Below, piece by piece: positions 26,714 through 35,735 of a DNA stretch of 64,000 nt. A program made the position numbers and the translations under genes. Each line of letters starts with the position of its first letter. Within the stretch, counting starts at the first letter, position 1. The notes beneath the pieces are model-generated. The model ran no database searches. It was not told where the DNA came from and worked only from the letters and a program-made list of their open reading frames with translations. This stretch comes from Noviherbaspirillum humi (GTDB lineage: Bacteria > Pseudomonadota > Gammaproteobacteria > Burkholderiales > Burkholderiaceae_D), in assembly GCF_900188095.1 (NCBI RefSeq), contig NZ_FZOT01000006.1, forward strand, positions 1 through 64,000. The letters are read 5' to 3'.

Positions 26714-29662
26714 TCAAGCCTGCTGCCGGGTTTCCACCTGGATCAGCGGTTCGCTCGGCATCGGCGGCAGGGGCTTGCGCTCCCGCGGAATGCGAGGCTG
26801 GGGCGCCATCATGGCCGCGGCTTCCTGAGCCTTGCGCAGCTTTTCGGGATCCGTCATTGCCAACGTCAGGCCGGCGGCTGCGAGCACTTCACGCAGGCTT
26901 TCCACCGGCATCGATGCCGGGGCAGTCGATGCCGGCTTGGCTGCTTCGACGGAGGGCCGGGGCGTTTCCGGCTCAGCGGCGGCAGTTGCCGCAGCCACCT
27001 GCGGTGCCGGGATAGCCACCGCGGCAGGAGCGGCCGCTTCCGCGGCGACCTGCGGCTGAACGGCAGGTTCGACGGCGGCGGCTTCAACCGCGGCAGCTTC
27101 CGTTGCGGGTGCCGATTCGGCAATCTCGACGGGCTGGGCACCAGCGGCTTCCGACGGCGCTTCGGCGGCCGGCATGACCACGGTCGTGGTTTGTACCGAC
27201 ACGTCGCTGACTTCCGCATGCACCGCCGGTCGGGTGTCAGCCGATGTGGAGGCCGGCAGATCCACGGCGGTAGTCTGTACGGTGGCTTCGGTCATGACGA
27301 CCTGCACCGTGTCCTGACCTTCGGACGCGCCTTCTTCCGCGCCGAGCTGTTCGCCGCCGGCGGACAGTTCCGAACCCTCGCGATCCCGGCGATTGCGGTT
27401 GCGGCCGCCACGGCGACGGCGACGGCGGCGCTCTTCGCTGCCCTCGGCGCCCGCCTCGGCTTCGCCTTCGGCGCCCATCACCTGGGCGTCTTCGGCGGTG
27501 GTTTCGGTGCCGACGGGAACCGCTGCTGCGGCCACGGCTGCGGCAGCCAAGTCTTCGGCCTGCAGGGCGGCCGGTACGGCAGCCGCGGCCAGGGCGTCAG
27601 CCGGCTGCTCCTTCGCTTCGCGCGGCTCGCGATTTTCCTTAGGCTCACGTTCGCGGCGCGGACGCTCGCGGCGGCTCTCCGAGCCCGCTTCGCGGTTCTC
27701 GCGGGGCGGACGCGGCTGGCGCGGTGCCGGAGCGCCGCCTTCGGCAGCAACCGGTTGCGCCTGCTTTTCTTCCCGCGCCTCGACACGGCTGTTGTCCCGC
27801 TCTTCCACCCGCTCGCGGCCGGTGCGGCCGCGGTTGCGGTTGCGCTGGCCGCCACGGCCGTTGCGCTCGCCGGCGCGCTCGCGCGCCTGCTGCGGCTTTT
27901 CCTCGGCTGCCGGCGCCGGCGCGACGACCGGCGCCACCGGCTTGCGGCGGAACAGGCCGAACATGCGGCTGAAGAAGCCGCCTTCGCTGACCGGCGCGGG
28001 TGCGGGCGCCTGCACGGGCGCCGGCTCAACCGGCTTGCGCTCGACGATGGGCGCCGGCTGATCCGGCGTGATGCCCTTGACCATCGCTTCCTGGCGTGGA
28101 CGCGGCTCTTCCTTCTGGCGCTTGCCGTAACCGATGTCGGTATCGACTTCTTCCGCCATGTCGTAGCTCGGCTGGCTGTCTTCGAGGCGCGGATCGTCGT
28201 GCTTGATGCGCTCCAGCTTGTAGTGCGGCGTCTCCAGATGCTTGTTCGGGATCAGGATGACGGTGACGCGGTGGCGCGTCTCGATCTTCAGGATCTCGCC
28301 GCGCTTCTCGTTGAGCAGGAAGGCAGCCACGTCGACCGGGGCCTGGACGTGGATGGCGGCGGAGTTTTCCTTCATCGCCTCTTCCTGGATGATGCGCAGC
28401 ACCTGCAGGGCGGAGGACTCGGTATCGCGAATGTGACCGGTGCCGTTGCAGCGCGGGCAGGTCACGTGGCTGCCTTCGGACAGCGACGGACGCAGGCGCT
28501 GGCGCGACAGCTCCATCAGGCCAAAGCGGGAAATCTTGCCCATCTGAACGCGGGCGCGGTCGTAGCGCAGCGCATCCTTGAGGCGGGTCTCGACTTCGCG
28601 CTGGTTCTTCGCGTTCTCCATGTCGATGAAGTCGATGACGATCAGGCCGCCGAGGTCGCGCAGGCGCAGCTGGCGCGCGACTTCGTCGGCGGCTTCGAGA
28701 TTGGTGTTGAGCGCGGTGGTCTCGATGTCGCTGCCGCGGGTGGCGCGGGCGGAGTTGACGTCGATGGAGACCAGGGCCTCGGTGTGGTCGATGACGATGG
28801 CGCCGCCGGACGGCAGCGGCACGGTGCGGGAATAGGCGGTTTCGATCTGGTGCTCAATCTGGAACCGCGAGAACAGCGGCACGTCGTCGCGGTAGCGCTT
28901 GACCCGGTGCACCATGTCGGGCATCACGTGGGCCATGAACTGGCGCGCCTGATCGTGGATGTCGTCGGTGTCGATCAGGATTTCGCCGATGTCGGGCTGG
29001 AAATAATCGCGGATGGCGCGGATGACGAGGGACGATTCCTGGTAGATCAGGAATGCGCCCGGCGCCGATTGGCCGGCGCCTTCGATGGCGCGCCACAGCT
29101 GCATCAGGTAATTCAAGTCCCACTGGAGTTCCTCGACGCTGCGGCCGATGCCGGCGGTGCGGGCAATCACCGACATGCCGGCCGGCAGGTCGAGCTTGTC
29201 CATCGTCTCGCGCAGTTCCTGGCGGTCCTCGCCTTCGACACGGCGGGAAACGCCGCCGCCGCGCGGGTTGTTCGGCATCAGGACCAGATACCGGCCGGCC
29301 AGGGAAATGAAGGAAGTGAGGGCGGCGCCCTTGTTGCCCCGTTCTTCCTTTTCGACCTGGACCATGATTTCCTGGCCTTCGCGCAGCGCTTCCTTGATGG
29401 AAGCGTTGCGCACGTCGACACCTTCGCGGAAATAGCTGCGGGCGACTTCTTTGAAGGGGAGGAATCCGTGGCGCTCTTCGCCGTAGTTGACGAAGCAGGC
29501 TTCGAGGGAGGGTTCGATGCGGGTGATGACACCCTTGTAGATATTGGACTTGCGCTGTTCGCGTCCGGCGGTTTCGATATCGATGTCGATCAGCTTCTGC
29601 CCATCGACGATCGCCACGCGCAGCTCTTCCTGCTGCGTGGCATTGAACAACATGCGTTTCAT
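26714..29662 (-). CDS. rne: Ribonuclease E
   Basis: About 982 residues. The N-terminal catalytic half has the S1 domain (~35-120), the 5' sensor/RNase H region and the DNase I-like domain with the metal-binding Asp pair at ~301 (SIDVNS) and ~344 (VIDFIDM). The zinc-link CPRCNGTG lies at ~402-409. The C-terminal half (~530-982) is low-complexity, rich in Arg, Glu, Pro and Ala, as expected for the degradosome scaffold and RNA-binding region. It starts mRNA decay and processes rRNA and tRNA. The ATG at 29662 has GGAG 5 bases upstream. Confidence 0.97.
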   Translation of the reverse strand: MKRMLFNATQQEELRVAIVDGQKLIDIDIETAGREQRKSNIYKGVITRIEPSLEACFVNYGEERHGFLPFKEVARSYFREGVDVRNASIKEALREGQEIMVQVEKEERGNKGAALTSFISLAGRYLVLMPNNPRGGGVSRRVEGEDRQELRETMDKLDLPAGMSVIARTAGIGRSVEELQWDLNYLMQLWRAIEGAGQSAPGAFLIYQESSLVIRAIRDYFQPDIGEILIDTDDIHDQARQFMAHVMPDMVHRVKRYRDDVPLFSRFQIEHQIETAYSRTVPLPSGGAIVIDHTEALVSIDVNSARATRGSDIETTALNTNLEAADEVARQLRLRDLGGLIVIDFIDMENAKNQREVETRLKDALRYDRARVQMGKISRFGLMELSRQRLRPSLSEGSHVTCPRCNGTGHIRDTESSALQVLRIIQEEAMKENSAAIHVQAPVDVAAFLLNEKRGEILKIETRHRVTVILIPNKHLETPHYKLERIKHDDPRLEDSQPSYDMAEEVDTDIGYGKRQKEEPRPRQEAMVKGITPDQPAPIVERKPVEPAPVQAPAPAPVSEGGFFSRMFGLFRRKPVAPVVAPAPAAEEKPQQARERAGERNGRGGQRNRNRGRTGRERVEERDNSRVEAREEKQAQPVAAEGGAPAPRQPRPPRENREAGSESRRERPRREREPKENREPREAKEQPADALAAAAVPAALQAEDLAAAAVAAAAVPVGTETTAEDAQVMGAEGEAEAGAEGSEERRRRRRRGGRNRNRRDREGSELSAGGEQLGAEEGASEGQDTVQVVMTEATVQTTAVDLPASTSADTRPAVHAEVSDVSVQTTTVVMPAAEAPSEAAGAQPVEIAESAPATEAAAVEAAAVEPAVQPQVAAEAAAPAAVAIPAPQVAAATAAAEPETPRPSVEAAKPASTAPASMPVESLREVLAAAGLTLAMTDPEKLRKAQEAAAMMAPQPRIPRERKPLPPMPSEPLIQVETRQQA

Positions 29663-30239
29663 TTCTTCTCCGTATGGCACGAGGCCATCAAGTGCCGTCA
29701 GCGGCGGCTTCGCCGTTGCTGCGGCAGACTAGCGGGATGTACGCGAGAACGGAGGGCTTGGGAGGAATTGCCTCAATGTGGGCCAAAGCGAAGATGATCC
29801 GCCATTGCCGCCACGGGGCGCGGATGAGGTTGACGCGTGTGCCGGGTGCGTGCCGCTTCCTGCCCGGGCGGCTCGATTCCTTCGAGCGCGGCGCCAGGCG
29901 CACAGCGGCTTGTCTGACCACTAGAAGATCTCGGGTTTTCCAACATCGGCAGACGATTCATCAACACCATCAACCAGCAAGCATGCCGCGACCTATGCGA
30001 AAGGCACTGCTTGCCGGACTTATCCATTCGATTCAAGCTGACTCGTTCAACATCCCTGCACGCCGCCCGGCTGCAACTGCGGTGCCGCCCTGGCTCATGC
30101 GGGGATGCTGCATACACATCTCTTTTCCATCAAATTTGCGGTTTGGCGAGGCTGGTGGAGACGCCCCTGTGTAGAATGTGCTTTTTATTCTTACACGTGC
30201 ACCGGTTCGTGACTGGTGCGAAACGATTATATATTCAAA
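29663..30239. other. Divergent rne / rluC intergenic region (about 580 bases)
   Basis: No coding gene is supported. In E. coli the rne message has a ~360-base 5' leader that mediates autoregulation by RNase E cleavage. The length here is compatible with a similar leader on the minus strand, which is inference. Close to rluC, TAGAAT at about 30174-30179 could be a -10 box, without a clear -35. Confidence 0.45.
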
Positions 30240-31262
30240 ATGAAGGACTTACCGGATTTTTCTGGGAATGCGCCCGAAAATCGCGCCGACCCTCCATCCG
30301 CTCCGGTGGTTCCGCAGGTCCGCTTGATTACGATCGGCGAAGAAGAGGCCGATCAGCGCATCGACAATTTCCTCCTCCGTATCTGCAAGGGCGTGCCGAA
30401 GAGCCACGTCTACCGGGTGCTGCGCTCGGGCGAGGTGAGGGTCAACAAGGGTCGCATCGATCAAACCTATCGCCTGAAGGCGGGAGATGTGGTGCGCGTG
30501 CCGCCGGTGCGGGTCGCCGAAACGCAGAAGGCAGCCGTGCCCGGCGCCGAGTTCACCATCCTGCATGAAGATGCGCACCTGCTGGTGATCGACAAGCCGG
30601 CCGGCGTGGCGGTGCACGGCGGGTCGGGCGTGAGCTACGGCGTCATCGAGCAATTGCGCGCGTCGCGCCCGCAGGCCAAGTTCCTGGAACTGGTGCACCG
30701 GTTGGACCGGGAAACTTCCGGCATTCTGCTGCTGGCCAAGAAGCGCTCGGCGCTGACCAATCTGCACGAGCAAATCCGGGAAGGGACGATCGACAAGCGC
30801 TATCTGACCCTCGTCCACGGCGAATGGAAAAATGCTCGGCAGCATATCAAGCTGCCATTATTTAAATACAATACGCCCGATGGCGAGCGCCGGGTGAGGG
30901 TGCAGTCCGATGGAATGGCCTCGCACACCGTGTTCAACCTCGTCCGGAAATACGGCGCCTTCGCGCTGCTGGAAGCGGAGCTCAAGACCGGGCGCACGCA
31001 CCAGATTCGCGTACACCTGTCGGCCAGCGGCTATCCGATCGCCGGGGATGACAAGTATGGCGACTTCGGCCTGAACCGGGCGCTGCAAAAGCCGCAGGGC
31101 AGCCGGATTGCGCTCAAGCGCATGTTTCTGCATGCCCACCGGATCACCTTCCTGCATCCGGAAAGCGGCGAACCGCTGACGCTGAAGGCCGAATTGCCTC
31201 GCGAGTGCGACGCCTTCCTGCGCAGTTTGCAAGCCGAGGCTGCGGACGAGCGGGTATCCTGA
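30240..31262 (+). CDS. rluC: 23S rRNA pseudouridine synthase C (RluC type)
   Basis: About 340 residues. An N-terminal S4 RNA-binding domain (~35-95: RIDNFLLRICKGVPKSHVYRVLRSGEVRVN) precedes the RsuA/RluC-type catalytic domain with HRLDRETSGILLLAKK, where the Asp is the catalytic nucleophile, and TGRTHQIRVHL. RluC makes pseudouridines 955, 2504 and 2580 in 23S rRNA. Its position divergent from rne is as in E. coli and supports RluC over RluD. The ATG at 30240 lacks a visible Shine-Dalgarno; an in-frame GTG at 30216 is the alternative. Confidence 0.92.
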   Translation: MKDLPDFSGNAPENRADPPSAPVVPQVRLITIGEEEADQRIDNFLLRICKGVPKSHVYRVLRSGEVRVNKGRIDQTYRLKAGDVVRVPPVRVAETQKAAVPGAEFTILHEDAHLLVIDKPAGVAVHGGSGVSYGVIEQLRASRPQAKFLELVHRLDRETSGILLLAKKRSALTNLHEQIREGTIDKRYLTLVHGEWKNARQHIKLPLFKYNTPDGERRVRVQSDGMASHTVFNLVRKYGAFALLEAELKTGRTHQIRVHLSASGYPIAGDDKYGDFGLNRALQKPQGSRIALKRMFLHAHRITFLHPESGEPLTLKAELPRECDAFLRSLQAEAADERVS

Positions 31263-31317
31263 CGGCAAGGCAAAACATATTTACAGGGAGTGGGCGCTTC
31301 GGCGGCCCGTGATAACT

Positions 31318-31977
31318 ATGGCAAGAAAAAAGTTCGACCTGATCGTGTTCGATTGGGATGGCACCCTGATGGACAGCACCAGCACCATCGCCAAGTGCAT
31401 TCAGGCGGCGGCCAAGGATCTCGGGCTGCCCGTGCCGGACACCCGTGCCGCTTCCTACGTGATCGGCCTCGGACTGCAGGATGCGATGGAAGCCGTGCTT
31501 CCCGGCGTCGATCCGAAATACTATCCGCGCATGGTGGAGCGCTATCGCTACCACTACCTGTCGAAGGACAAGGGATTGGACCTGTTCGACGGGGTGCGCG
31601 AGATGCTGGTCGACCTTTCCCAGCAAGGCTATTTTCTGGCGGTTGCCACCGGCAAGAGCCGGGTCGGGCTCAATCGCGCGCTCGATGCCACCAAACTGCT
31701 GTCGGTCTTCGACGCCACCCGCTGCGCCGATGAAACCTTCTCCAAGCCGCATCCGGCCATGCTGCAGGAACTCACCCGTGAACTGGGCCAGGACATGCAG
31801 CGCACGGTGATGATCGGCGACACGACCCACGATCTGCAAATGGCAAGCAATGCCGGTGCGGCGGCGATTGCCGTTCATTACGGCGCCCATCCATCGGAAC
31901 AGCTGTCGGCGCTCAATCCGCTATTTTCGGCGAATTCGGTCGCCGATCTGCATGCCTGGCTGAGGGAAAACGGATGA
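31318..31977 (+). CDS. HAD-superfamily hydrolase, phosphoglycolate phosphatase-like
   Basis: A 219-residue HAD hydrolase. Motif I DWDGTLMDS near residue 12 supplies the nucleophile and acid/base Asp, motif II is VATGKSR, and motif IV is IGDTTHDLQMASNAGA. The helical cap follows motif I directly, as in Gph/PGMB-type enzymes. It dephosphorylates a small phosphorylated metabolite; the substrate is not determined. ATG at 31318 is preferred to the GTG at 31309. The stop overlaps the next start by 4 bases (ATGA). Confidence 0.87.
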   Translation: MARKKFDLIVFDWDGTLMDSTSTIAKCIQAAAKDLGLPVPDTRAASYVIGLGLQDAMEAVLPGVDPKYYPRMVERYRYHYLSKDKGLDLFDGVREMLVDLSQQGYFLAVATGKSRVGLNRALDATKLLSVFDATRCADETFSKPHPAMLQELTRELGQDMQRTVMIGDTTHDLQMASNAGAAAIAVHYGAHPSEQLSALNPLFSANSVADLHAWLRENG

Positions 31978-32348
31978 CGGAAGCGGTTTCCATCCCGATC
32001 TGCGCTTCGGCCGACCTGGAGGATGGCGGCAAGGGCGTGCGCTTCCCGGTTACCGCTGGCGGCGAGGACCGGACCGGCTTCGTGGTGCGCCACGATGGCC
32101 AGGTCTATGGTTATCTCAATCGCTGCGCCCATGTGCCGATCGAACTCGACTGGAATGAAGGGGAGTTTTTCGAGTCTGGCGGCGGCTACCTGATGTGCTC
32201 CACGCACGGCGCGCTCTATGTGCCAAGCACGGGTCTTTGCGCCGGCGGCCCTTGCCGCGGCGGGCGGCTGCGCCCGATCCAGGTTACGGAGGCTGACGGT
32301 CAGATTTCCTGGCACCCGGATGATTTCATCAGGCCGGTTCGGGCCTAA
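31974..32348 (+). CDS. Rieske-type [2Fe-2S] protein
   Basis: A 124-residue single-domain Rieske protein. The cluster ligands are visible as C-x-H in RCAHVPIELDW (~residues 51-53) and C-x2-H in LMCSTHGALY (~74-77). There is no membrane anchor or signal, so it is a cytoplasmic electron-transfer protein like dioxygenase ferredoxins. The partner enzyme is not evident. It is translationally coupled to the HAD gene and precedes sppA by 20 bases, an arrangement common in Burkholderiales that does not itself explain the function. Confidence 0.88.
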   Translation: MTEAVSIPICASADLEDGGKGVRFPVTAGGEDRTGFVVRHDGQVYGYLNRCAHVPIELDWNEGEFFESGGGYLMCSTHGALYVPSTGLCAGGPCRGGRLRPIQVTEADGQISWHPDDFIRPVRA

Positions 32349-32368
32349 TCTAGAAAAAGTGATAAACG

Positions 32369-33370
32369 ATGAGCAACGACGGTTACAACGCAAACAATGA
32401 TTTGCCGCCCGGCCGGGATGGCCGCAATGAGCGCTCAGGCGCCTGGGAGCGCGACGTGCTTGAAAAGCTGGCATTCGCCACGCTCAGGGAACAGCGTGCG
32501 CGCCGGCGCTGGAACATCTTCTTCAGGCTGGTCACCCTGGTGCTGGTCGTGTACGGCCTGTGGATGGCCTTTCAGTACAACGTAGCCGAGTCCGAGCCGG
32601 TGGGGCCGCATACCGCATTGATCCAGATCGATGGGACGATCGAATCCGGCACGTCCGGCGCTGCGGATAGCGTGATTCCGGCGCTCAATCGCGCTTTCGC
32701 CGATGACAACTCGGTCGGCGTCGTCCTGAGGATCAACAGCCCGGGCGGCAGTCCGGTGCAGGCAGGCATGATCAACGACGAGATCGTCCGGCTGCGCAAG
32801 GCTTACCCGAAGAAGCCTCTATTCGTCGTGGTCGATGAGATCTGCGCTTCCGGCGGCTATTACATTGCGGCGGCGGCCGACAAGATCTTTGTCAACAAGG
32901 CCAGCATTGTCGGCTCCATCGGCGTGCTGATGGAAGGTTTCGGCTTCACCGGCCTGATGGATAAACTCGGCGTCGAGCGGCGCCTGATGACGGCCGGAGA
33001 GAACAAGGGTTTCCTCGATCCGTTCAGCCCGCAAAGCGGCAAGCAGAAAGCCTTCGCTCAGGACATGCTGAACGAGGTGCATCAGCAATTCATCGACGTG
33101 GTGCGCCAAGGGAGGGGCAGTCGGCTGAAGGAAACGCCTGAAACCTTTTCCGGCCTTTTCTGGAGCGGCTCGCGGGCGGTGCAGATGGGCCTGGCGGATG
33201 GTTTCGGCACGGTGGATACCGTTGCCCGGGATGAGCTGAAGGCCGACGACGTGGTCGACTATACCCAGCATGAAGGCTTGTCGGAAAAGTTGCTCAAGAA
33301 ATTCGGCGGCGCGGTCGGTACGGCTGCCATGGCATCGTTCTGGAATTCGGCACGCCCTTCCATGCGCTGA
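32369..33370 (+). CDS. sppA: Signal peptide peptidase SppA, S49 family (short form)
   Basis: A 333-residue protein. It has one membrane anchor (~residues 49-69: WNIFFRLVTLVLVVYGLWMAF), then the S49 peptidase domain with LRINSPGGSPVQAG, the nucleophile in EICASGGYYIAAAADKI (Ser in ASGGYY) and the general-base Lys expected in the following IVGSIGVLMEGFGF/ENKGFLDPF region. It degrades cleaved signal peptides in the inner membrane. This is the ~36-kDa single-domain form rather than the duplicated E. coli 67-kDa form. Confidence 0.9.
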   Translation: MSNDGYNANNDLPPGRDGRNERSGAWERDVLEKLAFATLREQRARRRWNIFFRLVTLVLVVYGLWMAFQYNVAESEPVGPHTALIQIDGTIESGTSGAADSVIPALNRAFADDNSVGVVLRINSPGGSPVQAGMINDEIVRLRKAYPKKPLFVVVDEICASGGYYIAAAADKIFVNKASIVGSIGVLMEGFGFTGLMDKLGVERRLMTAGENKGFLDPFSPQSGKQKAFAQDMLNEVHQQFIDVVRQGRGSRLKETPETFSGLFWSGSRAVQMGLADGFGTVDTVARDELKADDVVDYTQHEGLSEKLLKKFGGAVGTAAMASFWNSARPSMR

Positions 33371-33484
33371 CCCTAAAGGCAATTTCCATCATCGGGGAGA
33401 TTGCCGCTGACTCTTAACTGGGGGCGGTCCCGCACGGTGGGACACCAAGCAGGGAGGCTATTCCAAATTTTTTCCTTAGCGCCC
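33371..33484. other. Intergenic segment after sppA
   Basis: About 110 bases. A short stem GTCCC/GGGAC near 33428-33445 may help end the sppA transcript, though a T-run (ATTTTTTCC) only comes 30 bases later. No gene is seen. Confidence 0.35.
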
Positions 33485-33512
33485 TTGAATCTGAAAAGCG
33501 GCGATCTATACT
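33485..33512 (+). promoter_or_regulatory. Sigma-70 promoter of a candidate small RNA
   Basis: TTGAAT (33485-33490) and TATACT (33507-33512) are separated by 16 bases, close to the sigma-70 consensus. No open reading frame follows before the terminator at 33653-33679. The expected start is near 33519. Confidence 0.65.
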
Positions 33513-33518
33513 GCCCAT

Positions 33519-33680
33519 TGTCCGGCGCGGTTCTTCCGATGCGGTAAACCATCTGGAAGGCGTATCGGGCTGGATGTCCTACCGCATCCGCGATGCGGCG
33601 TTGAAGGAGTCTTTGACTTCTTTCTTCACTACCCAATAGCCATCTGGCTAGCAAAACGGCGGCGCAATACCGCCGTTTTG
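33519..33680 (+). ncRNA. Candidate structured small RNA, about 160 nt
   Basis: It lies between a good promoter and a strong terminator in the sppA / RsmI-like gap. It has a 9-bp long-range helix (GATGCGGTA 33538-33546 with TACCGCATC 33580-33588), a competing 7-bp hairpin (CCGCATC 33582-33588 with GATGCGG 33592-33598), a hairpin around 33603-33624, TAGCCA/TGGCTA near 33637-33650, then the terminator. I do not recognise it as 6S, SRP RNA, tmRNA or RNase P. The ends are estimates. Confidence 0.55.
33653..33679. terminator. Bidirectional intrinsic terminator
   Basis: A perfect 10-bp stem AAAACGGCGG/CCGCCGTTTT with a 7-base loop. It carries T-runs in both directions, so it can end the small RNA from the left and the RsmI-like gene from the right. 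Confidence 0.85.
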
Positions 33681-33718
33681 CACGTCTGAACCATCCTCTT
33701 TTGTCCCTGGCGACAAAC

Positions 33719-34483
33719 CTATTTCCGTTGAGTCTCGGCCAGCATCAGAAACACTGTCGGTTTCTTTTGAATGTCAGGTGCTTGTTGATTCTGCAGGCGT
33801 TTCTTCCAATCTGCCGCACTATGGGTCCGGATGGTTTCGGTTGGCAGGGTAAGGTCGGTCGCGATGCAGAGCAGGGTCTGCGGCTGGCAATGATCCGCCA
33901 AGGCTTGCAGCATGGCTTGATTACGGTAAGGCGTCTCGATGAAAAGCTGCGTCTGGCGCTCTTGGCGTGAGCGGTCTTCCAGCGTTTTGATGCGCTTGGC
34001 GCGCAGCGCGGGATCGGTCGGCAGGTAACCGTTGAACGCGAAGCTCTGACCGTTCAGACCGCTTCCCATGACGGACAACAGCAGTGAGGAAGGGCCTACC
34101 AGCGGCCGCACCGTGATTCCCTTGGCATGCGCCATTCGGACAAGATCGGCGCCCGGGTCGGCGACGGCAGGTACGCCTGCTTCGGAGATCAGACCGGCAT
34201 CGCGTCCGGCCAATAGCGGTTCGAGAAGTGCGGGAAGGGCGGTGGCATCCGAATTCACGTTCAATTCCCGGATCTCGATTTCCTGCAGTGCCCTGTTCAA
34301 CGGGAAATCCATGCCGACCAGCTTGAGAAAGGCGCGGGTGGTCTTCGCGTTTTCCGCGATGAAGTAATCCAGCTTGGCGGTGAGGGCGGAAACCTGGGCC
34401 GGTATGATGCCGGCCAAGAAGCCGGACTCTCCGGTAACGGGCACGCCAAGGCTGTTGGGAATCAGAAAAAGAGTGCCGGGCAT
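33719..34483 (-). CDS. RsmI-like SAM-dependent methyltransferase
   Basis: A 254-residue tetrapyrrole-methylase-fold protein. It has the RsmI-type segments DAGLISEAGVPAVADPGADLV and PLVGPSSLLLSVMGSGLNGQSFAFNGYLP, and IETPYRNQAML. True RsmI is ~285 residues with a C-terminal extension and methylates C1402 of 16S rRNA. This shorter form has a varied nucleotide loop (GVPAVADPG rather than GTPLISDPG), so it may be a second, RsmI-related enzyme whose substrate is unsettled. It lies 36 bases downstream of maf on the same strand. Confidence 0.82.
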   Translation of the reverse strand: MPGTLFLIPNSLGVPVTGESGFLAGIIPAQVSALTAKLDYFIAENAKTTRAFLKLVGMDFPLNRALQEIEIRELNVNSDATALPALLEPLLAGRDAGLISEAGVPAVADPGADLVRMAHAKGITVRPLVGPSSLLLSVMGSGLNGQSFAFNGYLPTDPALRAKRIKTLEDRSRQERQTQLFIETPYRNQAMLQALADHCQPQTLLCIATDLTLPTETIRTHSAADWKKRLQNQQAPDIQKKPTVFLMLAETQRK

Positions 34484-34519
34484 GGACGGTCTCGATGGTG
34501 ATGAGAGGAAACGGTAGGT

Positions 34520-35134
34520 TCAGCGCCGGAAGAAGGTTACGCCGGCGGTGCGCAGCATCGTGGTGAGCGAGATCAGCGGCAGTCCGGTCAGGGCGGTTGG
34601 ATCGGTGCTTTCCAGACGTTCGATCAGGGCGATGCCCAAACCCTCGTTCTTGGCGCTCCCGGCGCAGTCATACGGCTGCTCGATGCGAAGGTAGGCATCC
34701 AGCTCCTCGTCCGGCAGCGAGCGGAACGACACGCGAGTCTGCGCGTCGACCATCTGCAGGCGCGGACCGGAGGGCGTCTTGCGCGCATCGAGCAGGCAAA
34801 GGGCGGTATGGAAGATGACGTCTCTTCCCCGCATCATGCGAAGTTGCGCCATCGCGTTGTCGTGCGTACCCGGTTTCCCGATTTGCTCGCCGTCCAGGGT
34901 GGCCACTTGGTCGGAGCCGATCACCAGCGCATCCTTTTCCGTTTCAGCGATTTTTTCAGCCTTCGACTTTGCCAGCCGCAGTGCGGTCGCTTCCGGTGCT
35001 TCGCCGGCCAGAGGCGTTTCATCGATGTCCGGGCTGATGGTGTCGAAGGGCAGGCAAAGCCGTTCCAGCAGGCTCTTGCGATAAACCGAACTTGAAGCGA
35101 GGATGATGCGCGGTGGCAGAGGTAACGCAGTCAT
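34520..35134 (-). CDS. maf: Maf-family nucleotide pyrophosphatase (YceF type)
   Basis: A 204-residue protein with the Maf signature ASSSVYRKSLLERL near the N-terminus, SPDIDETPLAGE, and VIGSDQVATLDGEQIGKPG. Maf proteins hydrolyse nucleoside triphosphates, including modified ones, to monophosphates. The YceF subgroup prefers 7-methyl-GTP, and location next to yceD-rpmF-plsX, as in E. coli, supports that subgroup. It is divergent from yceD across 100 bases that must hold both promoters. Confidence 0.92.
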   Translation of the reverse strand: MTALPLPPRIILASSSVYRKSLLERLCLPFDTISPDIDETPLAGEAPEATALRLAKSKAEKIAETEKDALVIGSDQVATLDGEQIGKPGTHDNAMAQLRMMRGRDVIFHTALCLLDARKTPSGPRLQMVDAQTRVSFRSLPDEELDAYLRIEQPYDCAGSAKNEGLGIALIERLESTDPTALTGLPLISLTTMLRTAGVTFFRR

Positions 35135-35234
35135 GTTGGCAATGGATGGCGGGAAAAGCCTTGAAAAGCGCTAAAGCTTTGACGGATAAAGGAAAAGCCT
35201 GTTATTATCGCAGGTTTTCCGGGTTCGGCTCATT

Positions 35235-35735
35235 ATGAATGCTTTTGTGATCGACGCCTTCGAGTTCTGTCGCGTCAGGGAGCGGCGTGAGGGCGAGCTT
35301 GCCGTTGCCGACTTGCCCAGGCTGGGCCAGGAGTCGGTGAGTGGTTTCGGTTCGGTCAAGTGGCAACTTGCCGGTGGCAGCGACAAGCAGGGGCATTCCC
35401 AGCTGACGCTGTCGGTGTCCGGTTCGGTGCGCCTGATCTGCCAGCGCTGCCTGACGCCTTTCGAATTTCCCTTCGAGACCGCGTCGGTGCTGATTCTTGC
35501 AGAGACCGAAGGCGTGGCGGATGAGCTGGATGCCCAGCTCGAGGATGAATCGGTGGAAGTCATCGTTGGCAGTCGCAGCTTCAATATTCGCGACCTGATC
35601 GAAGATGAAGCACTGCTGGCACTGCCGCTCTCGCCCAAGCACGAAACCTGCCTTGACCAGTTGGTGTCGGGCGTGCAGGCGGAGACGGAAAAGTTATCGC
35701 CTTTCTCGGTTCTCAAGGACTTGAAGCGCTCCTGA
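35235..35735 (+). CDS. YceD/DUF177 family protein
   Basis: A 166-residue protein of the YceD family, with the Cys pair in [18 protein letters not shown] and the acidic C-terminal segment [20 protein letters not shown]. The family sits ahead of rpmF in most bacteria and is linked to 23S rRNA accumulation and ribosome assembly. It is probably cotranscribed with rpmF and perhaps the fatty-acid genes. Confidence 0.92.
   Translation: MNAFVIDAFEFCRVRERREGELAVADLPRLGQESVSGFGSVKWQLAGGSDKQGHSQLTLSVSGSVRLICQRCLTPFEFPFETASVLILAETEGVADELDAQLEDESVEVIVGSRSFNIRDLIEDEALLALPLSPKHETCLDQLVSGVQAETEKLSPFSVLKDLKRS

Noticed and set aside
26603-29797. A 1064-codon open frame on the plus strand opposite rne
   Set aside because: rne is certain from its motifs and zinc-link; the opposite frame is low-complexity and arises from GC-biased third positions.
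33519-33680. Candidate RNA as 6S RNA, SRP RNA or a known riboswitch
   Set aside because: I do not see the 6S central bubble sequences, the SRP GGTCAGG/GGAAGCAGCC core, or a known aptamer; kept only as an unassigned RNA.
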